DNA from: JBOCEF01 sp047610385
GTDB lineage: Bacteria; Pseudomonadota; Alphaproteobacteria; Rhodobacterales; Rhodobacteraceae
Assembly: GCA_047610385.1 (NCBI GenBank)
Contig: JBLGAC010000003.1
Location: forward strand, 124,001-188,000
Reading direction: 5' to 3'
DNA length: 64,000 bases
Shown: positions 51,148 to 59,724 of the stretch, in pieces
Layout of the letters: each line of letters starts with the position of its first letter
How positions within the stretch are numbered: position 1 is the first letter of the stretch
Position numbers and translations under genes: made by a program
Notes under the pieces: model-generated
Databases searched by the model: none
The model's input: the letters and a program-made list of their open reading frames with translations, nothing else
Told to the model about the DNA's origin: nothing

Positions 51148-51755
51148 CGATTCTGACGCAATTCACCCGCCGCGCCGCGCTGTCCCTGATTGGCGCCGCT
51201 GGCGCTGGTCTGGCGCTGCCAGGTGCCGCGCGCGCCGAAGGGCTGCTTTTGGGCGAGCAGGTGCAGGGCGATGCCGCCGCGCAGGTGACGGTGATCGAAT
51301 ACGCGTCGCTGACCTGCCCCCATTGCGCGACATTCCACACCACGGTCTATCCTGAGCTGAAGGCCAATTACATCGACACCGGCAAGATCAAACTGGTGAT
51401 GCGAGAGGTGTATTTTGACCGGCTTGGCCTTTGGGGCGGCATGGTGGCGCGCTGCGACGGGGGAAGCCGGTATTGGGGCTTCATCGACCATATGCTGCGC
51501 ACCCAATCAGACTGGACCCAGTCCGACGATGCCATGGCCGCGTTCAAGAAAATCGGCCGCATCGGTGGGCTGACCGACGACAAGGTCGAGGCATGCCTGA
51601 ACGACCAGGACGGCGCCAAGGCGCTGGTTGAGCAGTATCAGGAATACCGCAAAGACCCGCGCCTGACCGGCACCCCGACCCTGATCGTCGGCGACGAAAA
51701 GGTTGAGAACCCGACCTATGAGCGGCTTGCTGCCGCGATCGACGCGCTGCTGTGA
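51144..51755 (+). CDS. DsbA-family thiol:disulfide protein
   Basis: A 203-residue exported thioredoxin-fold protein. The signal peptide starts with an RR pair (FTRRAALSLIG), possibly a Tat signal, and ends near ARA-EG. The active site is CPHC (Cys 58 and 61) in VIEYASLTCPHCATFH, and the cis-Pro region is LTGTPTLIVGDEK. It probably oxidises or isomerises disulfides in the periplasm. Its start overlaps the dciA stop. This placement before smc is conserved in Rhodobacterales. Confidence 0.92.
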   Translation: MTILTQFTRRAALSLIGAAGAGLALPGAARAEGLLLGEQVQGDAAAQVTVIEYASLTCPHCATFHTTVYPELKANYIDTGKIKLVMREVYFDRLGLWGGMVARCDGGSRYWGFIDHMLRTQSDWTQSDDAMAAFKKIGRIGGLTDDKVEACLNDQDGAKALVEQYQEYRKDPRLTGTPTLIVGDEKVENPTYERLAAAIDALL

Positions 51756-51767
51756 CCGGCGGCCTGC

Positions 51768-51801
51768 GAGGGGAAAGGGGCCCGCGGGCCCCTCTCCCCT
51801 C
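51768..51801. terminator. Long hairpin between dsbA and smc, without T-run
   Basis: A 16-bp near-perfect inverted repeat with one mismatch (arms 51768-51783 and 51786-51801) follows the dsbA stop. There is no U-run, so it may act as a weak terminator or an RNA-stability element. Confidence 0.5.
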
Positions 51802-51971
51802 GCGCTCCCCTCTCCGCGCCGCCGGGCGTTGCGCGGTTTGGCGGTGGGTTGCGCAGTATCTGGTGGCGGTGCCTTTGCGGGGCCCCATATCCGGCGCGCT
51901 CGCTTGACTTTGGCCCGCTGAGGGCAAACCATTCCCGGCCAAGTTTCCCCACCTTCGGATCATGTTGCCAG

Positions 51972-54900
51972 ATGCAGTTCGTCAAGCTTCGCCTTCAGGG
52001 GTTCAAAAGCTTTGTTGACCCGACCGAAATGGTCATCGCGCCGGGGCTGACTGGCGTGGTCGGGCCCAATGGCTGCGGCAAGTCCAACCTGCTCGAAGCG
52101 TTGCGCTGGGTGATGGGGGAAAATTCAGCCAAGGCCATGCGCGGCGCAGGGATGGAGGACGTGATCTTCGCCGGGGCCTCATCACGCCCGGCCAAGCGGT
52201 TTGCCGAGGTGGCGCTGCATCTGGATGATGAGGACCACCGCGCCCCCGCCGCCTTTCCGGCCTCCGAGTCCATTGAGATCATCCGCCGGATCACCCGTGA
52301 CAGCGGCTCGGCGTACCGCGCCAACGGGCGCGAGGTGCGCGCGCGCGACGTGCGGATGCTGTTCGCAGATGCCGCCACCGGCGCCCATTCGCCCGCCTTG
52401 GTGCGCCAAGGCATGATTTCAGAGCTGGTGAACGCCCGCCCCAAGGCAAGGCGCGCAATTTTGGAGGAAGCCGCAGGGATCGGCGGCCTGTATCAACGCC
52501 GCCATGAGGCGGAGCTGAAGCTGTCCCAGGCGGCGCAGAACCTTGAGCGGGTCACGGATGTGGTCGATCAGCTGACCGGGCAGATCGGCGCGCTGGTCCG
52601 CCAAGCCCGTCAGGCCGCGAAATACCGTGATATCGCCGCCGACCTGCGCCGGGCTGAGGGCGCGCTGCTGTGGCTGCGCTGGCGCGATGCTGCGGCTGAG
52701 GCGGGGCGCGCCGATGACGCGCTGTCCGCCGCCGCGCAGGCCGCGCAGGCCGCACAGGCTGACGTGATCGCGGGTGTCGCCGCCCGCGCGGCCATTGAAA
52801 CGGCGCTGCCGCCACTGCGCGACGAAGACAACATCGCCCGCGCCGTGATCCAGCGCCTGCTGGTGGATCGGGAGCGGATTGAGGACCGCGACCGTCAGGC
52901 CCGCGCCGATGTCGCGCGGCTGGAGGGGCGGATCCGCCAACTGGGCAAGGATCTTGACCGCGAAGCCGCGCTGAACCGCGATGCAGATGAGATGATGGCG
53001 CGCCTTGAATGGGAAGAAACCCAGCTGCAGGGTGCCCATGCTGGCCATGACGCGCGCCGCGCCTTGGCTGAGGACGCGGCCCGCACCGCCGCCACTGGGT
53101 TGCAGGGGCGCGAGGAAATGCTGGACCGCCTGACCAGTGATGCCGCCCGCCTGCAGGCCCGCCATCAATCGGTCGCCCGCTATCTGGCTGAGACTGAGAC
53201 CGCATCCAAGCGCGCTGAGGCTGAAAGCGCGCGCGCCGCTGACGGCGTGGAAAAGCTGGCCGTGGAAATCAAAGGTGCCGATGCGCGTCTGTCGGCTGCC
53301 AAGGACGCCGCCCACGATGCTGAGGTTGAAAGCACCCGCGCTGAGGCCGCGCTGATCACCGCCGAAGACGCCCGCTCCACCGCCCAGGGCACAGAAGCTG
53401 AGACCCGCGCCGCGCGCTCCGCCGCTGAGGGCGAGGCCAGCGCGCTGAGGGCTGAGACCGGCGCGTTGCGCAAATTGCTCGACCGGGGCCAGGGCGCGGT
53501 GGTTCAGATGCTGGATCAGGTGCGCGCCGATCCTGGGTGGGAGGCGGCTTTGGGCGCCGCCCTTGGTGATGACTTGCGCGCCCGGGCGCTGGGGCCAAAC
53601 GAAGCCGGGGCCACGGGTTGGGCGTTGCTGGCCGACCTGCCCGATGTGCCGGTCTGGCCCGAAGGCGCGGCCCCGTTGTCGCCCCATGTCACCGCGCCCG
53701 CAGCCCTGTCGCGGCGGCTTGCGCATGTCGGCGTGGCGGCGCGCGCTGCCGGATCGGCGCTGCAACCGGCGCTGGCGCCGGGCCAGCGGCTGGTGAGCCG
53801 TGAGGGCGATCTGTGGCGCTGGGATGGCTACCGCGTTGCCGCTGAGGATGCGCCGTCGGCCGCCGCGCTCAGGCTGCAACAGCGCAACCGGCTTGATGCG
53901 CTGTCGGCGCAGTTTGACCTTGCCGAAGGGGCAGCGAAAGCGGCGTCCGCGGCCCATGACATTGCCCGCAAGACCCTGACCGACGCGACCGACACTGACG
54001 CGCGCGCCCGCGCTGCCCGCCGCGCCGGCGACCAGCGCCAGACCGAAACCCAGCGGGCGCTGAACCGGGCTGAGGCTGATCTTGACCTCGCGCGTGGGCG
54101 GATCGATGCCCTGCGCCATGCGCTGTCGGCGCGGCGCGACGAAGCCTTGGCCGCCCGCGCGCAACTGACTGAGGCGCAGGCGGCAGCGGGCGGGCTTGAA
54201 GATCTGGGCGCCGCCCGGGCCGGGGTCGAAGACGCCCGCGGTGCCTTGGCCGACGCGCGCCAGGCGCTGATGTCCGCGCGCAGCCGCGCCGATGACACAA
54301 GGCGTGAGGGCGAGGCACGCCAGAAGCGCCTGTCAGACATCACCAAGGACCGCGAGGGCTGGGCCAAACGGCTCATGTCTGCGGGCGCGCGGCTGTCGGA
54401 CCTGCAAAACCGCCTGCAACGCACTGAGAATGACCTGATCACCGCCCGTGAGGCGCCCGAAACCCTGACCCGCGAGCGCAACGACTTGATCGGGCGCATC
54501 GCGGTGGCCGAAATTCGCGCCAAAGCCTCAGGTCACGCGCTGACCGCGGCTGAGACTGGCTTGCGCGCCGCGGAGCATGCCGAACGCGGTGCCGAACGCC
54601 TCGCCGCCGACCGGCGCGAGGCCCGCGCGCGCGCCGAGGCGCTGGCTGAGGCCGCCCGCGCCCGCGCCACTGAGGCCGCCACCCGCGTTGAGGACGACAC
54701 CGGGCAGACCCCCACCGATCTGGGCGCGGCGCTGGGCCTCGACCCCGCCACCGCACCGGGGCTGCACGACACCGAGGCGCGGATCATCGACCTGCGCCGC
54801 CAGCGCGACGCGCTCGGCGCCGTCAACCTGCGTGCTGAGGAGGATGAGGCGGAGGTGAGCACGGAGCGCGACGCGCTGGTCGCGGAAAAGGCCGATCTTG

Positions 54901-55436
54901 AAGAGGCGATTGCCAAGCTGCGCCGCGCCATCGCTGAATTGAACTCCGAAGGCCGCGCGCGCCTGCTGGCCGCGTTCAAACAGGTCAACGCCAGCTTCGG
55001 CACCCTTTTCGCCCATCTGTTCGGTGGCGGTGAGGCGAGCCTCGCGCTGATCGAAAGCGACGATCCGCTGGATGCAGGGCTGGAAATCATGGCCATGCCG
55101 CCGGGCAAACGCCTGAGCACGCTGTCGCTGATGTCGGGCGGTGAACAGACCCTGACCGCGCTGTCGCTGATCTTTGCGGTGTTTCTTGCCAACCCCGCCC
55201 CGATCTGCGTGTTGGATGAGGTGGACGCGCCCTTGGACGACGCCAATGTCACCCGGTTCTGCGATCTGCTTGATGAAATGACCCGCCGCACCAAAACCCG
55301 GTTCCTGATCATCACCCACCACGCCTTGACCATGAGCCGCATGGACCGCCTGTTCGGCGTCACCATGGCAGAACAAGGCGTGAGCCAGCTGGTTTCAGTC
55401 GATCTGAGCCGCGCCGCGGAGATGGCCGAAGGCTGA
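51972..55436 (+). CDS. smc: Chromosome segregation protein SMC
   Basis: A 1154-residue condensin ATPase that compacts and separates chromosomes. Walker A GPNGCGKSN (residues 31-39) lies in the N-terminal head. Long coiled coils flank a central hinge (about 510-620, GQGAVVQMLDQVRADPGWEA). The C-terminal head has the signature LMSGGEQTLTALSLIFAVF and Walker B CVLDEVDAPLDD. The start at 51972 (MQFVKLRLQGFKSF) is the family start; an in-frame extension upstream is not used. Downstream scpA/scpB are not in this window. Confidence 0.97.
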   Translation: MQFVKLRLQGFKSFVDPTEMVIAPGLTGVVGPNGCGKSNLLEALRWVMGENSAKAMRGAGMEDVIFAGASSRPAKRFAEVALHLDDEDHRAPAAFPASESIEIIRRITRDSGSAYRANGREVRARDVRMLFADAATGAHSPALVRQGMISELVNARPKARRAILEEAAGIGGLYQRRHEAELKLSQAAQNLERVTDVVDQLTGQIGALVRQARQAAKYRDIAADLRRAEGALLWLRWRDAAAEAGRADDALSAAAQAAQAAQADVIAGVAARAAIETALPPLRDEDNIARAVIQRLLVDRERIEDRDRQARADVARLEGRIRQLGKDLDREAALNRDADEMMARLEWEETQLQGAHAGHDARRALAEDAARTAATGLQGREEMLDRLTSDAARLQARHQSVARYLAETETASKRAEAESARAADGVEKLAVEIKGADARLSAAKDAAHDAEVESTRAEAALITAEDARSTAQGTEAETRAARSAAEGEASALRAETGALRKLLDRGQGAVVQMLDQVRADPGWEAALGAALGDDLRARALGPNEAGATGWALLADLPDVPVWPEGAAPLSPHVTAPAALSRRLAHVGVAARAAGSALQPALAPGQRLVSREGDLWRWDGYRVAAEDAPSAAALRLQQRNRLDALSAQFDLAEGAAKAASAAHDIARKTLTDATDTDARARAARRAGDQRQTETQRALNRAEADLDLARGRIDALRHALSARRDEALAARAQLTEAQAAAGGLEDLGAARAGVEDARGALADARQALMSARSRADDTRREGEARQKRLSDITKDREGWAKRLMSAGARLSDLQNRLQRTENDLITAREAPETLTRERNDLIGRIAVAEIRAKASGHALTAAETGLRAAEHAERGAERLAADRREARARAEALAEAARARATEAATRVEDDTGQTPTDLGAALGLDPATAPGLHDTEARIIDLRRQRDALGAVNLRAEEDEAEVSTERDALVAEKADLEEAIAKLRRAIAELNSEGRARLLAAFKQVNASFGTLFAHLFGGGEASLALIESDDPLDAGLEIMAMPPGKRLSTLSLMSGGEQTLTALSLIFAVFLANPAPICVLDEVDAPLDDANVTRFCDLLDEMTRRTKTRFLIITHHALTMSRMDRLFGVTMAEQGVSQLVSVDLSRAAEMAEG

Positions 55437-55843
55437 CCCCCATTCAACGGGCTGGGACGCTGCGTCGTGGGCTGAAAGGGGCTGCTAACTTTTAGGATGA
55501 ACTTACTTGTCAGTGGCTTAGGCGAATGTGTGCAAGGTTTCGGTTCCTATTCCCAGCGTAGACCGAAAGGCTGGGGGCAGGCCCTGCCCTTCTGTGGGCT
55601 GTTAGAATTTATCGCGCCCACGCTCCCCCTCGTTCTAAAGTAGGATGCAGATCGCCCGTCCTTGGACGACATGGCGGACCCGGTGTTGCGCCAAATCATT
55701 GCGTTCAACATCGCGCGTGCTCTCTCGTGGAAGATGCTGCGCGTGGTGGCCCATGTCGCTGGCGATCTGCCATGCTCGCTGAGCGGGCCAGTCACCCCTT
55801 CTGAGATCGCGGCGGTGCCCCCCAGATCCACGCAAGGAGCCGC
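55437..55843. other. Gap between smc and the 83-codon ORF
   Basis: About 400 bases of lower GC than the flanking genes. Open frames exist on both strands (for instance 55662-55874 plus, 55547-55918 minus), but neither has a recognisable domain or a clear ribosome site. A decayed mobile-element fragment is possible but not shown. Confidence 0.4.
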
Positions 55844-56095
55844 ATGGCGCAAGCCAACGAAATTGACCGGGTGATGGCCTCGCTCCACCTGACCGGCAAA
55901 GGAGCAGTGCCAAAGCACCTGCCAGGCGGGCTTGCAATCGCGCGGCGTTCGCGCGGAAGATGGCCCCGTTCAGCACCGAAGGGCACCATGGAATTGACCG
56001 ACCCGCACGCCTTGCCCCGCCGCGCCGCCGCGGCCCTGATCCCCCGCGCCGCCGCGGCCTTGATCCCCCGCGCCGCCGCGGCCTTGATCCGGTGA
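55844..56095 (+). CDS. Unrecognised small basic ORF coupled to the next gene
   Basis: An 83-codon frame with a good ribosome site (AAGGAG, four bases before the ATG) and a stop that overlaps the GTG start of the glycosylase gene (GTGA). The predicted protein begins MAQANEIDRVMASLHLTGKG, has a basic middle and ends in three repeats of RAAAALIP made by 24-bp tandem DNA repeats. I know no relative. It could be a real coupled protein, a short leader, or the eroded end of an older gene. Confidence 0.4.
   Translation: MAQANEIDRVMASLHLTGKGAVPKHLPGGLAIARRSRGRWPRSAPKGTMELTDPHALPRRAAAALIPRAAAALIPRAAAALIR
56021..56090 (+). repeat. 24-bp tandem repeat, about three copies, at the 83-codon ORF end
   Basis: Copies at 56021-56044, 56045-56068 and 56069-56090 (last partial), unit starting CGCGCCGCCGCGGCCTTGAT. 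They end two bases before the GTG start of the downstream gene and cover the stop region of the upstream ORF. Confidence 0.9.
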
Positions 56096-57252
56096 CGCCG
56101 CTCAGGATCGACAATCGGGCGGCGCGGGGGCTGTGGCTGGCGTCACAAGGGCTGGGGCGGGCACCGACCGGGCCGCTCAACGTGGCGGAGATTATCCGGC
56201 GGCTGGGCTTTGTGCAGCTCGATTCAATCCAAGTGGTGGCCCGCGCGCACCATCACATCATCTGGAGCCGCAATCAGAATTACCGCGAATCGATGTTCGA
56301 TAAAACCCTGACCGATGATCGCGCGGTGTTCGAACATTTCACCCATGACGCGTCGGTCATCCCGATGGAGTTCCTGCCCATGTGGCGCCGCCAGTTCCGC
56401 CGCAAGCGCGAACAGATGGGCCGTGCGGGCTGGTTCAAAGGCCTGCCCGATCAGGCGGGACGCGACGCCGTCAAAGCCCGCATCGCCGCTGAGGGAGCGC
56501 TGTCGACCCACGCCTTTGACACCAAGCTTGAGGGGCCAAAAAAGATGTGGTCGCGCCCGCCCCACAAGCTGGCGTTGGATTACATGTGGTATTGCGGCGA
56601 TCTGGCCACCTGCCACAGGGTCAATTTCACCAAGTATTACGATCTGGCCGAACGGGTGTTCCCGGGCCATCTGCGCGCCGCCCGCATGCCCGATCAGGAC
56701 CAGATCGACTGGCTGTGCCACGCAGCCCTCGACCGCATGGGGTTTGGCTTGCTTAACGAGGTGCAAAAATTCTGGGACGCGGTGGATGCAGCCGAGGTCC
56801 GCGCCTGGGCAGACGCAGCCCCCCTGCAAGATGTCGAGGTTGAAACCGCCGACGGACGTTGGGTGAAGGGCGTCGCGCCCGCTGACATTGAGGACCGGCT
56901 TGCCGCGCTGAAGCCGCCGACCACGCGGCTGCGCATTCTGAACCCGTTCGACCCGGTGATCCGCGACCGCACCCGCCTGAACCGCCTGTTCGGGTTCGAC
57001 TACAGGGTGGAAATGTTCGTGCCCGCCGCCAAGCGGATTTGGGGATATTATGTGTTCCCGATTCTTGAAGGATCCCGGTTTATTGGCCGGATTGAGCTGA
57101 AGGCGGATCGGCGCAATTCGGTCCTAAACGTCCTAAATTTTTGGCCTGAGGCTGGGGCGCGCTGGACCCCGGCCCGACATGAAAAACTAACTGCAGAGAT
57201 TGAGCGCATGGCGCGGTTCGTCGGTGCGGGCAAGATTGCGCGGGAAGACTGA
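56092..57252 (+). CDS. Winged-helix DNA glycosylase, AlkX/YcaQ-like (HTH_42 family)
   Basis: A 386-residue protein of the winged-helix family that includes E. coli YcaQ and Streptomyces AlkZ, glycosylases acting on bulky alkylated bases and interstrand crosslinks. The N-terminal segment LGFVQLDSIQVVARAHHHI contains the catalytic Q-x-D motif (Gln42, Asp44), the YcaQ/AlkX version rather than the Q-x-Q of AlkZ. Further family parts are HASVIPMEFLPMWRRQ, KLALDYMWYCGDL and FDPVIRDRTRLNRLFGFDYR. The start is GTG at 56092, overlapping the stop of the small ORF; an ATG at 55960 in frame would read through the tandem repeats. Confidence 0.88.
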   Translation: MTPLRIDNRAARGLWLASQGLGRAPTGPLNVAEIIRRLGFVQLDSIQVVARAHHHIIWSRNQNYRESMFDKTLTDDRAVFEHFTHDASVIPMEFLPMWRRQFRRKREQMGRAGWFKGLPDQAGRDAVKARIAAEGALSTHAFDTKLEGPKKMWSRPPHKLALDYMWYCGDLATCHRVNFTKYYDLAERVFPGHLRAARMPDQDQIDWLCHAALDRMGFGLLNEVQKFWDAVDAAEVRAWADAAPLQDVEVETADGRWVKGVAPADIEDRLAALKPPTTRLRILNPFDPVIRDRTRLNRLFGFDYRVEMFVPAAKRIWGYYVFPILEGSRFIGRIELKADRRNSVLNVLNFWPEAGARWTPARHEKLTAEIERMARFVGAGKIARED

Positions 57253-57578
57253 CGAAGCGCTCGCGGATGAAATGCGGGCGATCAAAGCTGCCGCGCCATT
57301 CGCCTGGTTGCCCGAGCGTTGGTCACCGCAGCAGATATCCTGCCGCGCAACGCGGCGCGCTGAATATCGCCGCATAAAGTGGAGCAAGCATTCTTTGGCA
57401 AGCTCCACACGGTTCAGATGGCCAAGCAAAATTTTGGCCAGTTTCAGCCCAGATCTGACCTTGGAGATCACCGCAGCCAACGTCCACTTTGGCAAGGCGT
57501 GGCAGAAGCCCACCAAAGCTCATCATTTATGGCAGCGTGCCTAGGCAATATTTGGCGCAGAGCCAAATTACATCCCGA
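57253..57578. other. Non-coding gap at the start of the low-GC region
   Basis: About 325 bases with no supported gene. Short open frames on both strands show no recognised domain. GC content falls here relative to the core region, marking the left edge of the accessory block. Confidence 0.4.
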
Positions 57579-58472
57579 TCACATATCGTGGCCACAGCTC
57601 AACCACGTCAAAAATGCTTTGGTTGATGCTTTGCTGGCCGACGCAGGAGACGTCGTTGCACTATAGGCGGTCCCGAAATTCACCGCCCCGTCTGGCCAAC
57701 GCACAAGAGAACCTTCATCGACCAGCGCTTCGGTGATCGACCGCCAACCCAAAACCAGGCCCCGCCCGTCAAGCGCTGCCTGAACGGCTTGGATGTAATT
57801 GTTGAATATCGGCCCCGAACTGGTGGGTCGCCTCAGACCAGTCCGTTTCAGATAATCGCTCCAGCCAGCCCAATGATGTGTTTCGGGCGCGCGCACATGA
57901 ATTAGCGGTGCTCCTTCCAGACCTCGCCCCTCCTTCAACAGCCGATCAATTACGGCAGGGCGGCCGACAGGGCATACAATTTCATCAAATAGCTTCACCG
58001 TTTCGCCATCGCCCCAACCGCCAATCCCATAGCGCAGCGCCAGATCGACACCGGGTGAAATGCTGGGCGTGTCCGTCGGTGTGGTCTGAACATTAACCAT
58101 GATGTCAGGATGTTTATTATAAAAGTCAGGAAGTCGTGGCATTAACCAATATGTAGCCATCCCGATCGTGCATGATACTGTCAGGCTTTGGTTCTGCGCA
58201 TCTGCTTCGCTGCGAAGTTCTTCGATGGTGGCGGCAATCATCTCTAATCCCTCGCAGGTGGCCCGTGCAAGAAAGTGACCCTGAGCGGTCAATCGTGCTG
58301 GTTTGCGGCTGCGATCCATCAGTGTCACACCGATATGATCCTCAAGTGCGCGCAGGGCTTGCGTCACGGCGGGCTGGGTGACGTTAAGCGCTGAAGCGGC
58401 CTCACGCATGGTGCCCAGCCGCGCCACGGCTTCAAAAGTCACGAGCATACGCAGAGGCGGCAAGCGGATCAT
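57579..58472 (-). CDS. LysR-family regulator, divergent from the dioxygenase operon
   Basis: A 297-residue LysR protein: RMLVTFEAVARLGTMREAAS and LNVTQPAVTQALRALEDHIG form the helix-turn-helix; LTVSCTIGMATYWLMPRLPD, GVDLALRYGIGGWGDGE and AVQAALDGRGLVLGWRSI belong to the ligand domain (GcvA-like). It is divergent from the dioxygenase gene across 112 bases that hold an imperfect dyad next to its own start. By the usual LysR logic it controls that operon and itself in response to the substrate. Base composition is lower in GC than core genes. Confidence 0.92.
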   Translation of the reverse strand: MIRLPPLRMLVTFEAVARLGTMREAASALNVTQPAVTQALRALEDHIGVTLMDRSRKPARLTAQGHFLARATCEGLEMIAATIEELRSEADAQNQSLTVSCTIGMATYWLMPRLPDFYNKHPDIMVNVQTTPTDTPSISPGVDLALRYGIGGWGDGETVKLFDEIVCPVGRPAVIDRLLKEGRGLEGAPLIHVRAPETHHWAGWSDYLKRTGLRRPTSSGPIFNNYIQAVQAALDGRGLVLGWRSITEALVDEGSLVRWPDGAVNFGTAYSATTSPASASKASTKAFLTWLSCGHDM

Positions 58473-58475
58473 AAC

Positions 58476-58491
58476 TTAACCCATGGTTTAA
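58476..58491. promoter_or_regulatory. Imperfect dyad, candidate LysR operator
   Basis: TTAACCCATGGTTTAA matches its own reverse complement at 14 of 16 positions. It lies four bases upstream of the LysR start codon, overlapping where its ribosome site or promoter would be, and about 95 bases before the dioxygenase gene. A TTGACG (58494-58499) next to it could be the -35 box of the dioxygenase promoter. Confidence 0.5.
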
Positions 58492-58584
58492 TTTGACGTT
58501 GGATTATTCCGTGTTTTTTTTGCAGAAAACAAGGGAGATATTACTCAAAGAAACGCTCTGGACAAAAAGATTTGGAGGTGCGCC

Positions 58585-59724
58585 ATGAATGTCATACAAA
58601 TTGTGGATACAGATGTTTGCATTGGGGACATGGGCCTTCACATGCAGCTTCCTGATGGCAATTTTTCCTATTTTAACTACTATTGGTTGCGCGACAACTG
58701 CCCCACATCCTTTGATCCCACCACGCGTGAACGCTGCTTTGACATTTTCCACCTGCCTCAGGCGCCACAGGCCGAAACAGCGGTGCTGGAGGATGGTGCC
58801 CTGATCATCGGTTGGGCCGGTGAAAATCACGTCTCCCGCATTCCTGTTGAAATGCTGATGGCGTTTACGAATGGGCAAAGGCGCCCTGATCCAGCTGATC
58901 TGCCACGCGTCGCATGGTTCAGCGACCATTTCTCCGACGTGCCCCGTTTCTCGCAGCCTGAACTGCTCGCAGATCCGTGCAAGGTCGCTGAATGGATTGA
59001 GGCGCTGTTGATTGAGGGGCTTGCGATCATTACTGACATGCCTGACAGCGACAAAGGATTGACTGACCTTGCCAAATTAATTGGGCATATTCGCCCGACA
59101 TTTTTCGGCGAGTATTTTGATGTCCGCACGCATATCAACCCGACCAACACTGCCTTCACTGCAGGCGCGTTGGAGCTTCATACCGATGTACCTGCAGAAG
59201 AATTTGCACCAGGTATTCAGTTTCTCCATTGTCGGGCCAACACCGTGCGGGGCGGACAAAGCGTTTATGCCGACGGCGTGGCTGTTGCCAATGATTTTCG
59301 CAAGATTGACCCTGAAGGATTTCGCCTGCTATCCGAAATAGATGTGCCATTTTATTGTGAACACGACACTTATGACATGCGGGCACGTCAAAAGGTGATT
59401 GAATTAGATGAAAATGGCGATGTATCTGGCCTGACAATCAGTCAGCATATGCTGGATATTTCAGATCTTTCGCAAAAAGTGCTTGATGATTATTATCCTG
59501 CATTCTGTCGTTTTGGAAAAATGCTTCAGGATGACAGATATGTCATGAAGTTCCTGATGAAAGGTGGTGAGTGTATGACATTTGACAACCACCGCATCGT
59601 ACATGGTCGAGAGGCTTACACTGCCAGCAGCGGTGAGAGGTATTTGCGCGGCACCTATACAGATCGCGCTGAGATGCGTTCAACCTACCGCGCACTTGTC
59701 AGCAGTGGGCGGTTCAAGGCATGA
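58585..59724 (+). CDS. Gamma-butyrobetaine hydroxylase-like Fe(II)/2-oxoglutarate dioxygenase
   Basis: A 379-residue protein with the two-domain layout of gamma-butyrobetaine and trimethyllysine dioxygenases: an N-terminal GBBH-like domain (YYWLRDNCPTSFDPTTRERC) and a C-terminal TauD/TfdA-type jelly roll. The iron facial triad is H199-x-D201 (ALELHTDVP) and a distal His340 in DNHRIVHGREAY; RGTYTD supplies the 2-oxoglutarate Arg. The N-terminal zinc site of BBOX1 (three Cys and one His) is only partly kept, with Cys39 and His82. TTGGAGGTG precedes the ATG. The next gene begins inside its stop codon. The substrate is unknown; carnitine-pathway function is not implied by the context. Confidence 0.88.
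   Translation: MNVIQIVDTDVCIGDMGLHMQLPDGNFSYFNYYWLRDNCPTSFDPTTRERCFDIFHLPQAPQAETAVLEDGALIIGWAGENHVSRIPVEMLMAFTNGQRRPDPADLPRVAWFSDHFSDVPRFSQPELLADPCKVAEWIEALLIEGLAIITDMPDSDKGLTDLAKLIGHIRPTFFGEYFDVRTHINPTNTAFTAGALELHTDVPAEEFAPGIQFLHCRANTVRGGQSVYADGVAVANDFRKIDPEGFRLLSEIDVPFYCEHDTYDMRARQKVIELDENGDVSGLTISQHMLDISDLSQKVLDDYYPAFCRFGKMLQDDRYVMKFLMKGGECMTFDNHRIVHGREAYTASSGERYLRGTYTDRAEMRSTYRALVSSGRFKA

Noticed and set aside
52419..54164. 581-codon minus-strand frame opposite smc
   Set aside because: Composition typical of an antisense shadow; smc is intact over the whole span.
55547..55918. 124-codon minus-strand frame between smc and the glycosylase gene
   Set aside because: No recognisable domain and no clear ribosome site; the plus-strand small ORF has better signals.
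57200..57666. Short plus-strand frames after the glycosylase gene, possible transposase remnant
   Set aside because: No convincing match to any transposase motif could be made by eye; left as unassigned sequence.
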